Shown one piece after another: positions 16,565 to 25,480 of a stretch of DNA of 46,316 nucleotides (the first letter of the stretch is position 1; each line of letters opens with the position of its first letter). A program made the translations under genes and the position numbers. Under the pieces are notes generated by a model. That model saw only the letters and a program-made list of their open reading frames with translations, was not told where the DNA came from and ran no database searches. Origin of the DNA: Actinocrinis sp046724665 (lineage in GTDB: Bacteria > Actinomycetota > Actinomycetes > Streptomycetales > Catenulisporaceae); contig JBKOWZ010000160.1 in the NCBI GenBank assembly GCA_046724665.1, forward strand, positions 1 through 46,316. Reading direction: 5' to 3'.

Positions 16565-16599
16565 CCGGATGTTCCGCCAGCGGTATCTCAGTCTTCGTG

Positions 16600-18753
16600 T
16601 CAGTGCGGTGTGCAGCGCAGCTCTGGCAGGGAGGTCGGTGCCGCGCCGTTTCCGATCATGCCGAAGGTTATCGAGGCGCCTGGTGCCAGCGCGCCGTTGT
16701 AGCTCACGTTCTTCAAGGTGACCGCGGCCCCGGACTGGCTGGCGGTCGCGCTCCAGATTTGCGAGATGGTCTGCGAACCCGGCCAGGAGAAGTTGATCGT
16801 CCAGCCGCTGATCGGCGTCGTGCCCGTGTTGGTGACCGTGAGGTTCAACTGGAAGCCGCCGGTCCACGAGCTGGCCACCGACCAGGTCGCGCTGCATGAG
16901 CTGGTCGCGCCGGTGGAGCCGGCCGAGGGCGAGGCCGACCGCGACGGGCTGGCCGACGCGGAGGGCGACGACGACGCCGAGACGCTCGGGGAGGGCGACG
17001 CCGAGGCCGACCGCGAGGGGCCGACGGACGCGGAGGGCGACGGCGAGGGCGAGCTGCCGGAACCGTTGGACAGTACGACCACTGACTCGGCCGGAATCGA
17101 CACGGTGGTGCCGGTGAACGTACTCTGCGTGATCGTCGGGTTGGCCGCGCTGTAGACGTATTCGGTCTCCGAGGTGCTGGTGATGCCGAGGCTCGCCGTG
17201 TTGATCGTGTAAGCGTTCGACGGGTCGGCGTTGGCCAGCAGCACGGCGTACGAGCCGCCCGGCAGGCTGGAGGAGAACCCGTAGATGTTCGGCGTCGAGA
17301 CGTTCAGGGTACTGATCTTCGCGCCGCTGACCGCGAGCTTCGAGGCCAGCAGGTAGCCGTAGTACGGCGCGTACGGCGTGTTCATCGCCGGCTCGCCGCT
17401 GGTCGCGGAGGAGAACATGCCGAAGTCGGCGGTCGGCGTGCCGTAGTTGTGCACGTCCCACCACTCCACGCTCTGCGCGCCGAAGGCCAGCCACTCCAGG
17501 GCGTTGGCGGCCGAGAACAGCGCGCCGACCGGCTCCTCGTTCCACTCGTTAGCGGTCTGCGAGATGTTCGTCTCGCCGACCACGAAGTACTCGGTCGGGT
17601 CGTACGCCGCCAGCGTCGCCTTTACCTCGGCGGCCGCGGCCGGGATGTTGTCGATCAGCTCCATGATCGACTGCACGCTCTCGGTCGGCACGCCGTTGAC
17701 CGGGTACCAGTGCACGTCGGCGCAGTCGATGGAGGCGGCGTCGGCCTGGAGGATGGTGCTGTTCCAGGCCTGCCAGTTGTCCACGCCGGAACCGGGGGCC
17801 AGGCCGCCGTCCATGCCGTAGTCGTAGCAGATCTGCGCCTTCGGGTCGGCCGCCTTGATCGCCTGCATGTAGGCCAGGCCGTTGCTCGCGTACGCGGCTG
17901 CGGTGTGCGCGCCGGTGTGGTTGTCGGTCTCCCAGGACCCGTAGTTCTCGTTGGCGATCTCCCACAGCGCCACGTTCTGGCCCGCCGTCGTCGCGGCCTG
18001 CCGTGCCCAGGCGCCGGCGCTGGCCGCGGTGTCCTGGCCGTAGTTGACCGTGACGAACCTCTGCCCGCCGCTGATCGAGTCCACCTGGCTGGAGTACTGG
18101 GCGAAGTTCACCGGCTGGGTCTGGCCCTTGGCGGTGTTGGTCTGCCAGAAGTACTCGTCGGCCCACGAGCCGCCGGGGTAGCGGATCAGGCCGGTGTGGG
18201 CGTTGTTGAGGTAGGTGGAGATCGCCGGATCGACGAAGTTGGTGTCCCAGGACGCGGTGTTGATGCCGAGCGGGGTGAGCGGTCCGGAGAGCGTGGAACT
18301 CGACGAGCCCTGGCTCGGCCCGGCGCAGCTGACCGTCGGCACGGGGTTGGACGTGCCGTTGTAGGTGCCGTGGAAGCCCCAGGTGGTGCTCGCGTTCGGG
18401 GCGAGCGTGGCGTTGTAGCTGCCGCCGGGGGTCGCCGTGACCGTCGAGCCGTTCTGCGTCACCGTCGCGCTGTACGGGCTGCCGGGGATGATCGCCTGGC
18501 CGGCGGTGTACGTCCACGAGACGGTCCAGCCGGTGATCGGGTACGAGGACTTGTTGGTCACCGTGACGGTGACGCCGAAGTCGGGCGGATTGTTGGACGG
18601 CGTCTGCCAGCCGATGGTGTAGGCGGCGGTGCACAAGGCGCCGGTGTCGGCCGGGGCGCTGGCCGCCCCCACGGTCACCGCCGCGACGGTCGCCGCCGCC
18701 GTCAGGGCGAGCGCCGCGGCGCTGCTGGCCCAGCGTCTGGTTCGAATGGTCAT
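16600..18753 (-). CDS. Secreted glycoside hydrolase (clan GH-A-like) with two CBM2 cellulose-binding modules
   Basis: 717-residue exported enzyme. Order: signal peptide (1 to ~36, RTRRW then Ala-rich core), CBM2 (~40-145, Trp/Asn-rich), catalytic domain (~160-565), ~50-residue Ser/Pro/Ala linker and a second CBM2 (~617-717). GINTASWD and LIRYPGGSW start the catalytic domain. The likely acid/base is Glu269 (IANEN) and the nucleophile Glu394 (VVGETN), the two-Glu pattern of (beta/alpha)8 clan GH-A enzymes such as GH39, GH44 and GH51. The exact family is not clear; arabinofuranosidase or endoglucanase activity on plant cell wall is plausible. The ATG at 18753 is preferred over 18852 because the signal peptide starts there with an AAGGGG site upstream. 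A -35/-10 promoter and a LacI-type operator precede it. Confidence 0.85.
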   Translation of the reverse strand: MTIRTRRWASSAAALALTAAATVAAVTVGAASAPADTGALCTAAYTIGWQTPSNNPPDFGVTVTVTNKSSYPITGWTVSWTYTAGQAIIPGSPYSATVTQNGSTVTATPGGSYNATLAPNASTTWGFHGTYNGTSNPVPTVSCAGPSQGSSSSTLSGPLTPLGINTASWDTNFVDPAISTYLNNAHTGLIRYPGGSWADEYFWQTNTAKGQTQPVNFAQYSSQVDSISGGQRFVTVNYGQDTAASAGAWARQAATTAGQNVALWEIANENYGSWETDNHTGAHTAAAYASNGLAYMQAIKAADPKAQICYDYGMDGGLAPGSGVDNWQAWNSTILQADAASIDCADVHWYPVNGVPTESVQSIMELIDNIPAAAAEVKATLAAYDPTEYFVVGETNISQTANEWNEEPVGALFSAANALEWLAFGAQSVEWWDVHNYGTPTADFGMFSSATSGEPAMNTPYAPYYGYLLASKLAVSGAKISTLNVSTPNIYGFSSSLPGGSYAVLLANADPSNAYTINTASLGITSTSETEYVYSAANPTITQSTFTGTTVSIPAESVVVLSNGSGSSPSPSPSASVGPSRSASASPSPSVSASSSPSASASPSRSASPSAGSTGATSSCSATWSVASSWTGGFQLNLTVTNTGTTPISGWTINFSWPGSQTISQIWSATASQSGAAVTLKNVSYNGALAPGASITFGMIGNGAAPTSLPELRCTPH

Positions 18754-18812
18754 GCGGGCCCCTTGGTGGTGGAGGGTCTTCGGAGTGCTCGCCGGAACTG
18801 CGCCGCGGCGTG

Positions 18813-18826
18813 CTTTACCGGTTAAG
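18813..18826. promoter_or_regulatory. LacI-type operator candidate upstream of the glycosidase gene
   Basis: CTTTACCGGTTAAG has 6 of 7 symmetric base pairs around a central CG, the hallmark of LacI-family sites. It lies in the 5' leader, about 40 bp downstream of the predicted transcription start and 60 bp before the start codon, a roadblock position. A close relative, GCTTTACCGGGTAAGC read on the minus strand, lies at 45967-45982 before another secreted-protein gene. Confidence 0.55.
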
Positions 18827-18873
18827 TTGACCGCAGGGGCGATGGTCTGCACCGTGGCGGCCGGAATACGGCG

Positions 18874-18901
18874 ATGCTACGGCGGGCGCAGTGTAAGTCA
18901 A
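18874..18901 (-). promoter_or_regulatory. Predicted housekeeping promoter of the glycosidase gene
   Basis: On the minus strand TTGACT (18901-18896) is followed after 16 bp by TAGCAT (18879-18874), a good match to actinobacterial HrdB-type promoters. Transcription would start near 18867, giving a leader of ~110 nt that contains the operator candidate. Confidence 0.55.
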
Positions 18902-19065
18902 GGACCTGCGAAACTTTCACGGCGCCCGGCCGGCCCGCCGGGCGGGAATCGCGCGAATCGCGGGGCGGGGCCGCGGCTGCGGCGCTACCTTGAATTCAGG
19001 ACTCTGTCGAGTTCGTTGGGGAGGGCCGGACGGCGTCGTCCGGAACAAGGGGAGGGATTCACCGA

Positions 19066-22000
19066 ATGCTCGGTAGAGCGCTGCGGCGTGCCGTTTTGTC
19101 CGGCGCGATCGCACTGTCCGTGGGGCCGGCGAGCCTGCTGGCCCCGGCCGCGTCCGCGGCCACCGCGGTCACCACGCCGGTCTCGGGGGAGATCAAGTAC
19201 ACGGACACCGCGGGCGGCCTGCACCCGTCCCGGTCGATCACGGTCCAGATCATGGACGCGAACACCGCCGGCGCCGTGCTGAAGGTCGCGGCCACCGACG
19301 CGACCGGCAAGTACTCGACGACCGTGCCGACGTTCCGCGCCGACGGCAAGACGCCGAACCGGCTGTTCGTGCGCGCGCTCGCCGCCGACACCGCCGGGTT
19401 CAGCGTCCACGCGGCCGGCTCGACGGCCGCCTACAGCAAGGACTCTGCCACGGTGGCCGCCGCCGGTACGGCGATCACCGCCGACATCACCGCCAACAAC
19501 ACCGATGTCGCGGACACCGCGTTCGAGACGGCGGACGTGCTGGTCACCGCCGACGCGTACGGACAGCGCATCAACGGCGGCGCCGCGTTGCCGGCGTTGA
19601 GCGTCGAGTACCCCTCGCCGGCGACCCAGTACCGGGTCGGCAGCAGCCCGCCGACCGTTCAGCTCGAGCGCACCGACCCCGCCGACTGGGACGTCATCCT
19701 GCACGAGTTCGGCCACTACGTCGCCGACCGGCTGAAGTTCCGCTCGCCCGCCGCCGGCGCGCACCGGTTCGACCAGAACCTCGGCGACACGCTCGGCAAC
19801 AAGCAGTTGGGCATCCAGGTCGCCTTCAAGGAGGGATACGCCACCTTCTTCGCGCTGCTGGCCGAGCAGGTCGAGAACGTCGGCGCGCTGAAGATCCCCA
19901 ACGCCGGCGACACGGTCTACGACGACGTCGAGCCCGGCGGCGGGCTGCACGTGGACATCGGCGGGAACACCGGGCTGAGCAGCCTCGGCGAGGACAACGA
20001 GCTGAGCGTGGCGCGCATCCTGTGGCAGTTCCACGCCAACCCGAAGATCGCGCTCTCCGACACCGACATCATGGCGACCCTGAAGTCGGACGCCCCGTTC
20101 TCGCTCTCCGACGCGGTCAAGTCCTTCATGAAGAAGGCGGGCGCCGCGCCGTTCGACGACAGCGCCGCCGTCAACCCGACCGCTATGCGGCGCGCGATCG
20201 ACTTCGGCTGCGTGCTCACCGACCAGCACGTCGCGCCCAAGATCACCAAGCCGGCCGACGGCACGGCGGCCAAGGCGGACACCCCGCCCGAGTTCACCTG
20301 GGACCCGAACGGCGCGGGCAAGTCGAACCCGCTCGACAAGTTCACCGTGCAGTTCTGGAGCAACAACTTCGACACGCTGATCTTCGAGTCGCCGCAGCAG
20401 ACCGCGGCCACCTACACCCCGACCGTGGACGACTGGAAGAACAAGATCCTCGGCGGCAAGGACAAGAACGGCAAGTTCCCGGCCACGCTGCGCGTCGTGG
20501 TCAAGGGCACCGGCTCGCACGCCCCGGTCACCGGACCGTACAAGAGCTGCGACATCTCGCTGACCGTGCAGCGGATGGACGTGGTCTTCGCCATCGACAC
20601 CACCGGATCGATGGCTCCTTACATCGCCTCGGTGGTCGCCTCGGCCGGCGCCGCGGTGGACAAGCTGTCCACGGACGGCATCGACTACCGCATCGCGGTG
20701 GTCGATTACAAGGACGTGGACTCGGACCCGTCGGTGGCCCCGGACTGCCCGGCCGACCCCTACGCGGCCCGCACCGATCTGGACTTCTCCAACGTCAAGG
20801 CCGACATCCAGAAGGCGCTCGGCACGCTGCCCTCGGCCGTCGGCGGCGGCTGCGACATTCCCGAGGACGTCTACTCGGGGATCGAGCAGGGCGTCGCGAT
20901 GAAGTGGCGCAGCGGGGTGAAGAAGGCGATCATCCCGCTCGGCGACGCGGCCGGGCACGACCCGGAGAACCACTCCGGCTACACCCTGGCCAAGGTGCAG
21001 GCCGACACCATGAACCTCGACCCGGCCGAGGTCTTCCCCATCCTGATCGGCGGCAGCACGCGGGCGCACGACTTCTTCCGCGCGCTGGCGGCGGCCACCG
21101 GCGGGCAGACCATCGACGCGACCGCCAATCCGAGCCAGGCCGGGCCCGCGCTCGTCACCGCGCTCGAGGCGATCGCCGCGCTGCCGACCGCGGACGCCGC
21201 GGGCCCCTACACCGGCGCCGTGGGCATGCCGGTCACCTTCGACGCGAGCGGGTCGTTCGCGGCCGAGGGCACCATCACCAAGTACGAGTGGGACTTCACC
21301 GGCTCGGGCAGCTTCACCGTCGCGCCCGGCCCGGTGACCACGTTCACGTACACCGCGCCCTTCAGCGGCGACGTCATGCTGCGCGTCACCGACTCGTCGG
21401 GCAGGACCGCTCTGGCCACCGCGAAGGTCACCGTGACGTCCAGCGGCGCGCACCCGACGCTCGACAAGGTGTTCAACGCCAGCGAGCTGACCGGCACGTC
21501 GCCGATCGTCTCGCCTCCCGTCACCACGACGAGCGGCAACGAACTGCTCCTCGCGTTCATCAGCGCGGACGGTCCGGGCGGCGTGCGCCAGTCGGTCACC
21601 GGCGTCACCGGCGGTGGCCTGACCTGGCGGCTGGCGGCGCGCGCCAACAGCGTGATCACGACCGGTACCGCAGAGGTCTGGCAGGCCTACACGCGCGCGC
21701 CGCTGACCGGCATGCATGTCAGGGCCACGTTGCAGCACACCGCGTGGGACGGCGCGATCACCGTCGCGACCTTCACCGGCGCGGCGCCGACCGTCGGCGC
21801 GACGGCGTCGAATGGCGGTCTCACCGGCGCACCGATGGTCGCGCTGAAGACCACCGTGGACGGCTCGCTGGTGTTCGCCGCCGTGCACGACTGGTCGCGC
21901 GCCGTCGTGCCGGTCCCGCTCGCCGGGCAGGTGATCGTGAAGAAGAACCTTGACTGGCGCGTCAACGACACCTACTGGACCCTGCGGGTCGCCGACTCGG

Positions 22001-22101
22001 CGGGCCCGATCGCGGCCGGGACCGCGCTCACCGTCGGCGCGAGCAGTCCCACCACCGACCGGTGGGAACTGGCGACCGTGGAGGTGAGGGCCGCTTCCTA
22101 G
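19066..22101 (+). CDS. Large secreted protein: HExxH metallopeptidase-like + vWA + PKD
   Basis: 1011 residues with a signal peptide (1 to ~33, ending AASA). Order: a beta-sandwich repeat-like domain (35-110); a region with HEFGHYVADRL (His213, His217) and a downstream Glu256 in FKEGYATFF, spaced like gluzincin zinc ligands; a vWA domain (~503-700) with the MIDAS DTTGS near 509-513 and a later Asp in LGDAAGHD; a PKD-type domain (~713-790: DASGS, KYEWDFTGSG); and a C-terminal beta-rich domain (~800-1011) resembling lectin-like or adhesive modules. The likely role is an extracellular adhesive or matrix-processing protein. Whether the HExxH region cleaves peptides is untested. GGAGGG precedes the ATG by 9 bases. 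Divergent from the CBM2 glycosidase; a strong terminator follows. Confidence 0.75.
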   Translation: MLGRALRRAVLSGAIALSVGPASLLAPAASAATAVTTPVSGEIKYTDTAGGLHPSRSITVQIMDANTAGAVLKVAATDATGKYSTTVPTFRADGKTPNRLFVRALAADTAGFSVHAAGSTAAYSKDSATVAAAGTAITADITANNTDVADTAFETADVLVTADAYGQRINGGAALPALSVEYPSPATQYRVGSSPPTVQLERTDPADWDVILHEFGHYVADRLKFRSPAAGAHRFDQNLGDTLGNKQLGIQVAFKEGYATFFALLAEQVENVGALKIPNAGDTVYDDVEPGGGLHVDIGGNTGLSSLGEDNELSVARILWQFHANPKIALSDTDIMATLKSDAPFSLSDAVKSFMKKAGAAPFDDSAAVNPTAMRRAIDFGCVLTDQHVAPKITKPADGTAAKADTPPEFTWDPNGAGKSNPLDKFTVQFWSNNFDTLIFESPQQTAATYTPTVDDWKNKILGGKDKNGKFPATLRVVVKGTGSHAPVTGPYKSCDISLTVQRMDVVFAIDTTGSMAPYIASVVASAGAAVDKLSTDGIDYRIAVVDYKDVDSDPSVAPDCPADPYAARTDLDFSNVKADIQKALGTLPSAVGGGCDIPEDVYSGIEQGVAMKWRSGVKKAIIPLGDAAGHDPENHSGYTLAKVQADTMNLDPAEVFPILIGGSTRAHDFFRALAAATGGQTIDATANPSQAGPALVTALEAIAALPTADAAGPYTGAVGMPVTFDASGSFAAEGTITKYEWDFTGSGSFTVAPGPVTTFTYTAPFSGDVMLRVTDSSGRTALATAKVTVTSSGAHPTLDKVFNASELTGTSPIVSPPVTTTSGNELLLAFISADGPGGVRQSVTGVTGGGLTWRLAARANSVITTGTAEVWQAYTRAPLTGMHVRATLQHTAWDGAITVATFTGAAPTVGATASNGGLTGAPMVALKTTVDGSLVFAAVHDWSRAVVPVPLAGQVIVKKNLDWRVNDTYWTLRVADSAGPIAAGTALTVGASSPTTDRWELATVEVRAAS

Positions 22102-22129
22102 CGGTGAGGGCGATCGGCTGATCGATCAT

Positions 22130-22173
22130 CGCGATTCCCCGGGCCCGGATCCCCTCCGGCCCGGGGAATCGCG
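22130..22173. terminator. 16-bp perfect hairpin terminator
   Basis: CGCGATTCCCCGGGCC (22130-22145) is exactly complementary to 22158-22173 across a 12-nt loop, starting 28 bp after the stop of the large secreted protein. Among the most stable stems in the window. The following bases include TTT, only a short U-tract. Confidence 0.85.
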
Positions 22174-22243
22174 CGTTTACCGGGTTCTTACACCCGCACT
22201 GCGACAGTTGCCTCAGTCCACAGCGATTCGGGTTGGAGGAACG

Positions 22244-22525
22244 GTGAGACGAGCGACCGGAGCGGCGGTTGCCGGGGTGATGGCGGTTGTGTGCGCGGTG
22301 GCGCTCTCGGGATGCCGCGAGCATTCGCTGGCGTCACGGCCGGCGAACGGCGTGGTGACCAGTACCGATACGACCGCGGTGCCGCCTGCCGGAAACGCGA
22401 ACGGCTCGACCGCGTCCGCGGACACCGGAGCCGAGAACTTCGGGCTGGACGCGGTTGACAGCCAGCTCGCCGGGCTCGACTCGGCGTTGGCGAAGGCCAC
22501 GCAGAGCCCGTCCGACGGCGGCTGA
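22244..22525 (+). CDS. Small lipoprotein of unknown function
   Basis: 93 residues with GTG start; GGAGGA lies 4-5 bases upstream, which decides this start over an earlier in-frame ATG at 22208. The N-terminus (VRRATGAAVAGVMAVV) ends in the lipobox Leu-Ser-Gly-Cys, so the mature protein is a ~70-residue membrane-anchored Ser/Thr/Ala-rich chain. A short amphipathic stretch near the end (LDAVDSQLAGLDSALAKA) may be helical. No known family recognised. It precedes the helical secreted protein by 53 bp in the same direction, and both look co-transcribed after the terminator at 22130-22173. Confidence 0.75.
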   Translation: MRRATGAAVAGVMAVVCAVALSGCREHSLASRPANGVVTSTDTTAVPPAGNANGSTASADTGAENFGLDAVDSQLAGLDSALAKATQSPSDGG

Positions 22526-22578
22526 CGCCGTACCTGCGACCTCGAAACGCCCCGAGACGACTCAGACAGGAAACCACC

Positions 22579-23286
22579 GTGAACAGCTTCTCGCGCCTCG
22601 CCGTGGCGGCCCTCGCCACATCAGCGCTCACCGCGGCGGCCGCGTTGCCGGCGCAGGCCCAGACCGCGCATACCGCAGGCGGCACCGGCGCCGGGCTGAA
22701 GGCCGCCCAGGAACTGACGACCGCACGCATCGACGGCCGACTTTCGACCCTGCATGCGCTCGGCCTGGTCGTGAACGACGCCAAGCGCCTGACCTCCGCC
22801 GACCGCGCCACGCTCAGCAGTCTGATCAACAGCGACACCGACGGCCTGAGGTCCCTGCGCGCCAAGGTCGCCGAGGAGACGACGCTGGACGCCGTGCACG
22901 CGGACGCGTCGGCGATGATCAACGACTACCGCGTCTACCTGCTCGTCGTGCCCAAGGTCCACCTCACCACGGTCTTCGACATCGAAGCCGCCGCGACGGC
23001 GACGCTCCAGAAGGTGCACGACGAACTCGCCACCCGCGTCGCGGCCGCCCCCGGGGGCGGCACCGAGCAGGAGAAGTCGGAACTGGCCGACATGCAGTCG
23101 CAGATCGACGCCGCACGGCAGGCGGACTCGGGCAAGGTCGCCGCGCTGCTGGCCATCCAGCCGGGGCCGGACGCGAGCGCGATCCGTGGCGCGCTGACGC
23201 CGCTGGTCAGCGCAGCCAAGGAAGCGCGCAAGGACCTTCGGCAGGCACGCGACGACGCCAAGAAGATAGCCGCCGCGCTCAAGTAG
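22579..23286 (+). CDS. Secreted helical protein of unknown function
   Basis: 235 residues, GTG start, with a Sec signal peptide (MNSFSRLAVAALATSALTAA, cleavage near Ala28 after PAQA). The mature part is Ala/Asp/Lys-rich, contains no cysteine, and is predicted to be almost wholly alpha-helical (heptad-like runs such as LADMQSQIDAARQADSGKVA and the Lys/Arg-rich end KEARKDLRQARDDAKKIA). It may form a coiled-coil bundle at the cell surface. It follows the small lipoprotein gene and may be its partner; no family was recognised. Confidence 0.75.
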   Translation: MNSFSRLAVAALATSALTAAAALPAQAQTAHTAGGTGAGLKAAQELTTARIDGRLSTLHALGLVVNDAKRLTSADRATLSSLINSDTDGLRSLRAKVAEETTLDAVHADASAMINDYRVYLLVVPKVHLTTVFDIEAAATATLQKVHDELATRVAAAPGGGTEQEKSELADMQSQIDAARQADSGKVAALLAIQPGPDASAIRGALTPLVSAAKEARKDLRQARDDAKKIAAALK

Positions 23287-23347
23287 GAATCAGGCAGCAA
23301 GTACGCAGCGCGACGGCAAGGCGCGGCGCAACCGCAGGTCAATCCCT

Positions 23348-23388
23348 CTTGACCGATCCAGAAACCCGAGGTTACTGTATCGATCCAG
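23348..23388 (+). promoter_or_regulatory. Promoter and twin operators of the lacI-type gene
   Basis: TTGACC (23349-23354) and TACTGT (23373-23378) are 18 bp apart, a fair promoter. Two copies of CGATCCAGAA (23354-23363, 23381-23390) lie 27 bp apart. The second forms CTGTATCGATCCAG (23375-23388), a near-palindrome around a central CG with 6 of 7 pairs symmetric, overlapping the -10. The first shares the GATCCAG half-site. This is the arrangement of LacI-family autoregulation. Confidence 0.6.
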
Positions 23389-23399
23389 AAGGAGGGGCC

Positions 23400-24437
23400 A
23401 TGCCGAAGACGACGCTCGCCACGCTCGCCGAGACGCTCGGCGTGAGCCGCAGCACGGTGTCCAACGCCTTCTCGCGCCCCGACCAGCTGTCCGCGCCGCT
23501 GCGCGAGCGGATCCTGGCGACCGCCGAGGAGTTGGGCTACCAGGGGCCGAGCGCCGCGGCCGCCTCGCTGCGCACCGGCCGCACCGACACCGTCGGGGTG
23601 CTGTTCACGGACAGCCTCGGCTACGCGTTCACCGATCCAGTCTCAGGCCTCTTCCTTTCCGGGGCCGCGGAGGCGGCCGAGGCCGCGGGGCTCGGGTTGA
23701 CCGTGCTGTCGAATCCGCGCGGGGCGCGGCGCAGCGCGCTGTCCAAGGCGATGCTCGACGGGCTGATCGTCTACTCGGTGGACGAGGACAGCCCGGGCCT
23801 GGCCGTCGCCCGCCGGCGCGGCGTGCCGCTGGTGCTCGTCGATCAGGCCCCGCAATCTGGCGAGACCTGCGTGAACATCACCGATCAGGCGGGCGCCGCG
23901 TCGGCGCTCACGCATCTCGTGCGGCTCGGCCACCGGCGGATCGGCGCGGTCACGGTCGCGGCGGGGCCGGCGCGGTGCGAGCCGGTGAGCCCGGACGCGT
24001 CGAGCGAGAATCACGTGGTGCGCGCGCGGATGAGCGGATGGCGTGAAGCGGCCGAGGCCGCCGGGCTCGAGCCGCTGCGCGTGATCTCGTGCCCGGTGAA
24101 CCTGCGCGAGCATGGACGTAGCGCCGCGGTGTTGCTGCTGCGCACGCCGGTCACCGCGATCGTGTGCCTGAGCGACGAGTTGGCGCTCGGCGTCATCGAC
24201 GAGCTGACCGCGCACGGCATCGCGGTGCCGGACCAAATATCAGTGGTCGGATTCGACGACTCCCCGCTGGCCGCGCACGCGCGCCCGGCGCTGACCACCG
24301 TCCGCCAACCCGCGCGCGACAAGGGCAGGATCGCCGCACGAGAACTGATCGCGCGGGTCAGCGGCGCCCAGGGCGGCGCGCACCACATGCTGCCGACGAC
24401 GCTGGTCATGCGCGAGAGCACCGCGGAGTGCGGCTGA
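23400..24437 (+). CDS. LacI-family transcriptional regulator
   Basis: 345 residues. N-terminal HTH with TLATLAETLGVSRSTVSNAF (about 5-24) and the hinge helix region, then a periplasmic-binding-protein-like effector domain (from ~60, TDTVGVLFTDSLGYAF). VVGFDDSPLAAHARPALTTV near the C-terminus is the family's conserved end. AAGGAGGGG precedes the ATG by 3-7 bases. The stop overlaps the start of the quinone-reductase gene by one base (TGATG), so the regulator and its probable target are coupled. The effector is not known; many LacI proteins bind sugars, but this one heads a redox-enzyme operon. Confidence 0.9.
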   Translation: MPKTTLATLAETLGVSRSTVSNAFSRPDQLSAPLRERILATAEELGYQGPSAAAASLRTGRTDTVGVLFTDSLGYAFTDPVSGLFLSGAAEAAEAAGLGLTVLSNPRGARRSALSKAMLDGLIVYSVDEDSPGLAVARRRGVPLVLVDQAPQSGETCVNITDQAGAASALTHLVRLGHRRIGAVTVAAGPARCEPVSPDASSENHVVRARMSGWREAAEAAGLEPLRVISCPVNLREHGRSAAVLLLRTPVTAIVCLSDELALGVIDELTAHGIAVPDQISVVGFDDSPLAAHARPALTTVRQPARDKGRIAARELIARVSGAQGGAHHMLPTTLVMRESTAECG

Positions 24438-25438
24438 TGCTCGCGATCGAGATCGCCACGCACGGCGGCCCCGAAGCCCTCGAACCGGTCGAGCGCCCCG
24501 ACCCGAGGCCCGGGCCGGGGCAGGTACTCGTGCGCAACCGGTGGATCGGGGTGAACTACGTCGATCTGAACCACCGGCGCGGCGCGCCGTACCCGGTGTC
24601 GCTGCCGCTGATCCCCGGCACCGAGGCGAGCGGGCACGCCGTCGCGGTCGGGCCCGGCGTGGACGAGGCGCTGGTCGGCCGTCCGGTCGTGCACTTCGGC
24701 CACCTCGACGGCGTCTACGCACAGCTGACCGCGGTCGATCAGCGGTTCGTCGTGCCGCTCGACGCCGATGAGCGCGAGTTGGAGACCGCAGCGGCCGTCG
24801 CGCTCATTGGAACGACCGCCCACGTGCTCACGCGCGTCGCATGGCCGGTCAGCGCGGGGACGCACGTCGTGGTGCACGCTGCCGCCGGGGCCACCGGCGG
24901 AGCCGTGGTGCAGCTGGCCGCTGCTGCCGGGGCGCAGGTCGTCGCCGTCGCCTCGACTCCGGCCAAGGCTGAAGCAGCCCTCGCGCTCGGCGCCCGGCAC
25001 GCGCTCGTGTCGGCCGCGACCCCGGACCTGGCCGCCGCCGTACGCGAACTGACCGGCGGGCGCGGCGCGGACCTGGTCTACGACGCGGCCGGGCGCGAGA
25101 CCTTCGATTCGAGCCTTGACATGCTCGCCACGCGCGGCGTGCTGGTCTGCTACGGCCAGTCCAGCGGGCCGCCCCCGGCGCTGGACGTCTTCCGGCTCTC
25201 CGGGCTGACCGCCTCCCGCTTCGGTGCCGGCTCGCTGACCGTCTCCTTCGTCTCCGCGTCGCACTTCCTCGCCACGACCGACGAGCGCGGCCGCGCGCTG
25301 CGCGCCGTCCTCGCCGACGTGCACGCGCGCCGCCTGACCCCGCGCATCGCGGGGCGCTTCCCGCTGCACCGCGCCGCCGACGCGCACCGGCTGCTCGAGT
25401 CGCGCGCCGTCGCCGGAAAGCTGCTCCTCGAAGCCTGA
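24437..25438 (+). CDS. NADPH:quinone oxidoreductase, zinc-free MDR family
   Basis: 333 residues. N-terminal GroES-like fold (VLVRNRWIGVNYVDLNHRRG, PGTEASGHAVAVG) and a Rossmann domain with AAAGATGGAVVQLA as dinucleotide site. The residues that bind zinc in alcohol dehydrogenases are missing, as in QOR/zeta-crystallin proteins. NADPH-dependent reduction of quinones or enones is expected. Start at the ATG overlapping the lacI stop; an in-frame extension into lacI is not credible. Followed by the aldo/keto reductase after 42 bp. Confidence 0.88.
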   Translation: MLAIEIATHGGPEALEPVERPDPRPGPGQVLVRNRWIGVNYVDLNHRRGAPYPVSLPLIPGTEASGHAVAVGPGVDEALVGRPVVHFGHLDGVYAQLTAVDQRFVVPLDADERELETAAAVALIGTTAHVLTRVAWPVSAGTHVVVHAAAGATGGAVVQLAAAAGAQVVAVASTPAKAEAALALGARHALVSAATPDLAAAVRELTGGRGADLVYDAAGRETFDSSLDMLATRGVLVCYGQSSGPPPALDVFRLSGLTASRFGAGSLTVSFVSASHFLATTDERGRALRAVLADVHARRLTPRIAGRFPLHRAADAHRLLESRAVAGKLLLEA

Positions 25439-25480
25439 TCACCACGCCACCGACCGGATCGGAGACATCGGAGACACCTG

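Noticed and set aside
20022..21953. Open frame of ~640 codons inside the vWA/PKD gene
   Set aside because: Shifted copy of a gene with recognisable domains; Arg/His/Gly-rich with no motifs.
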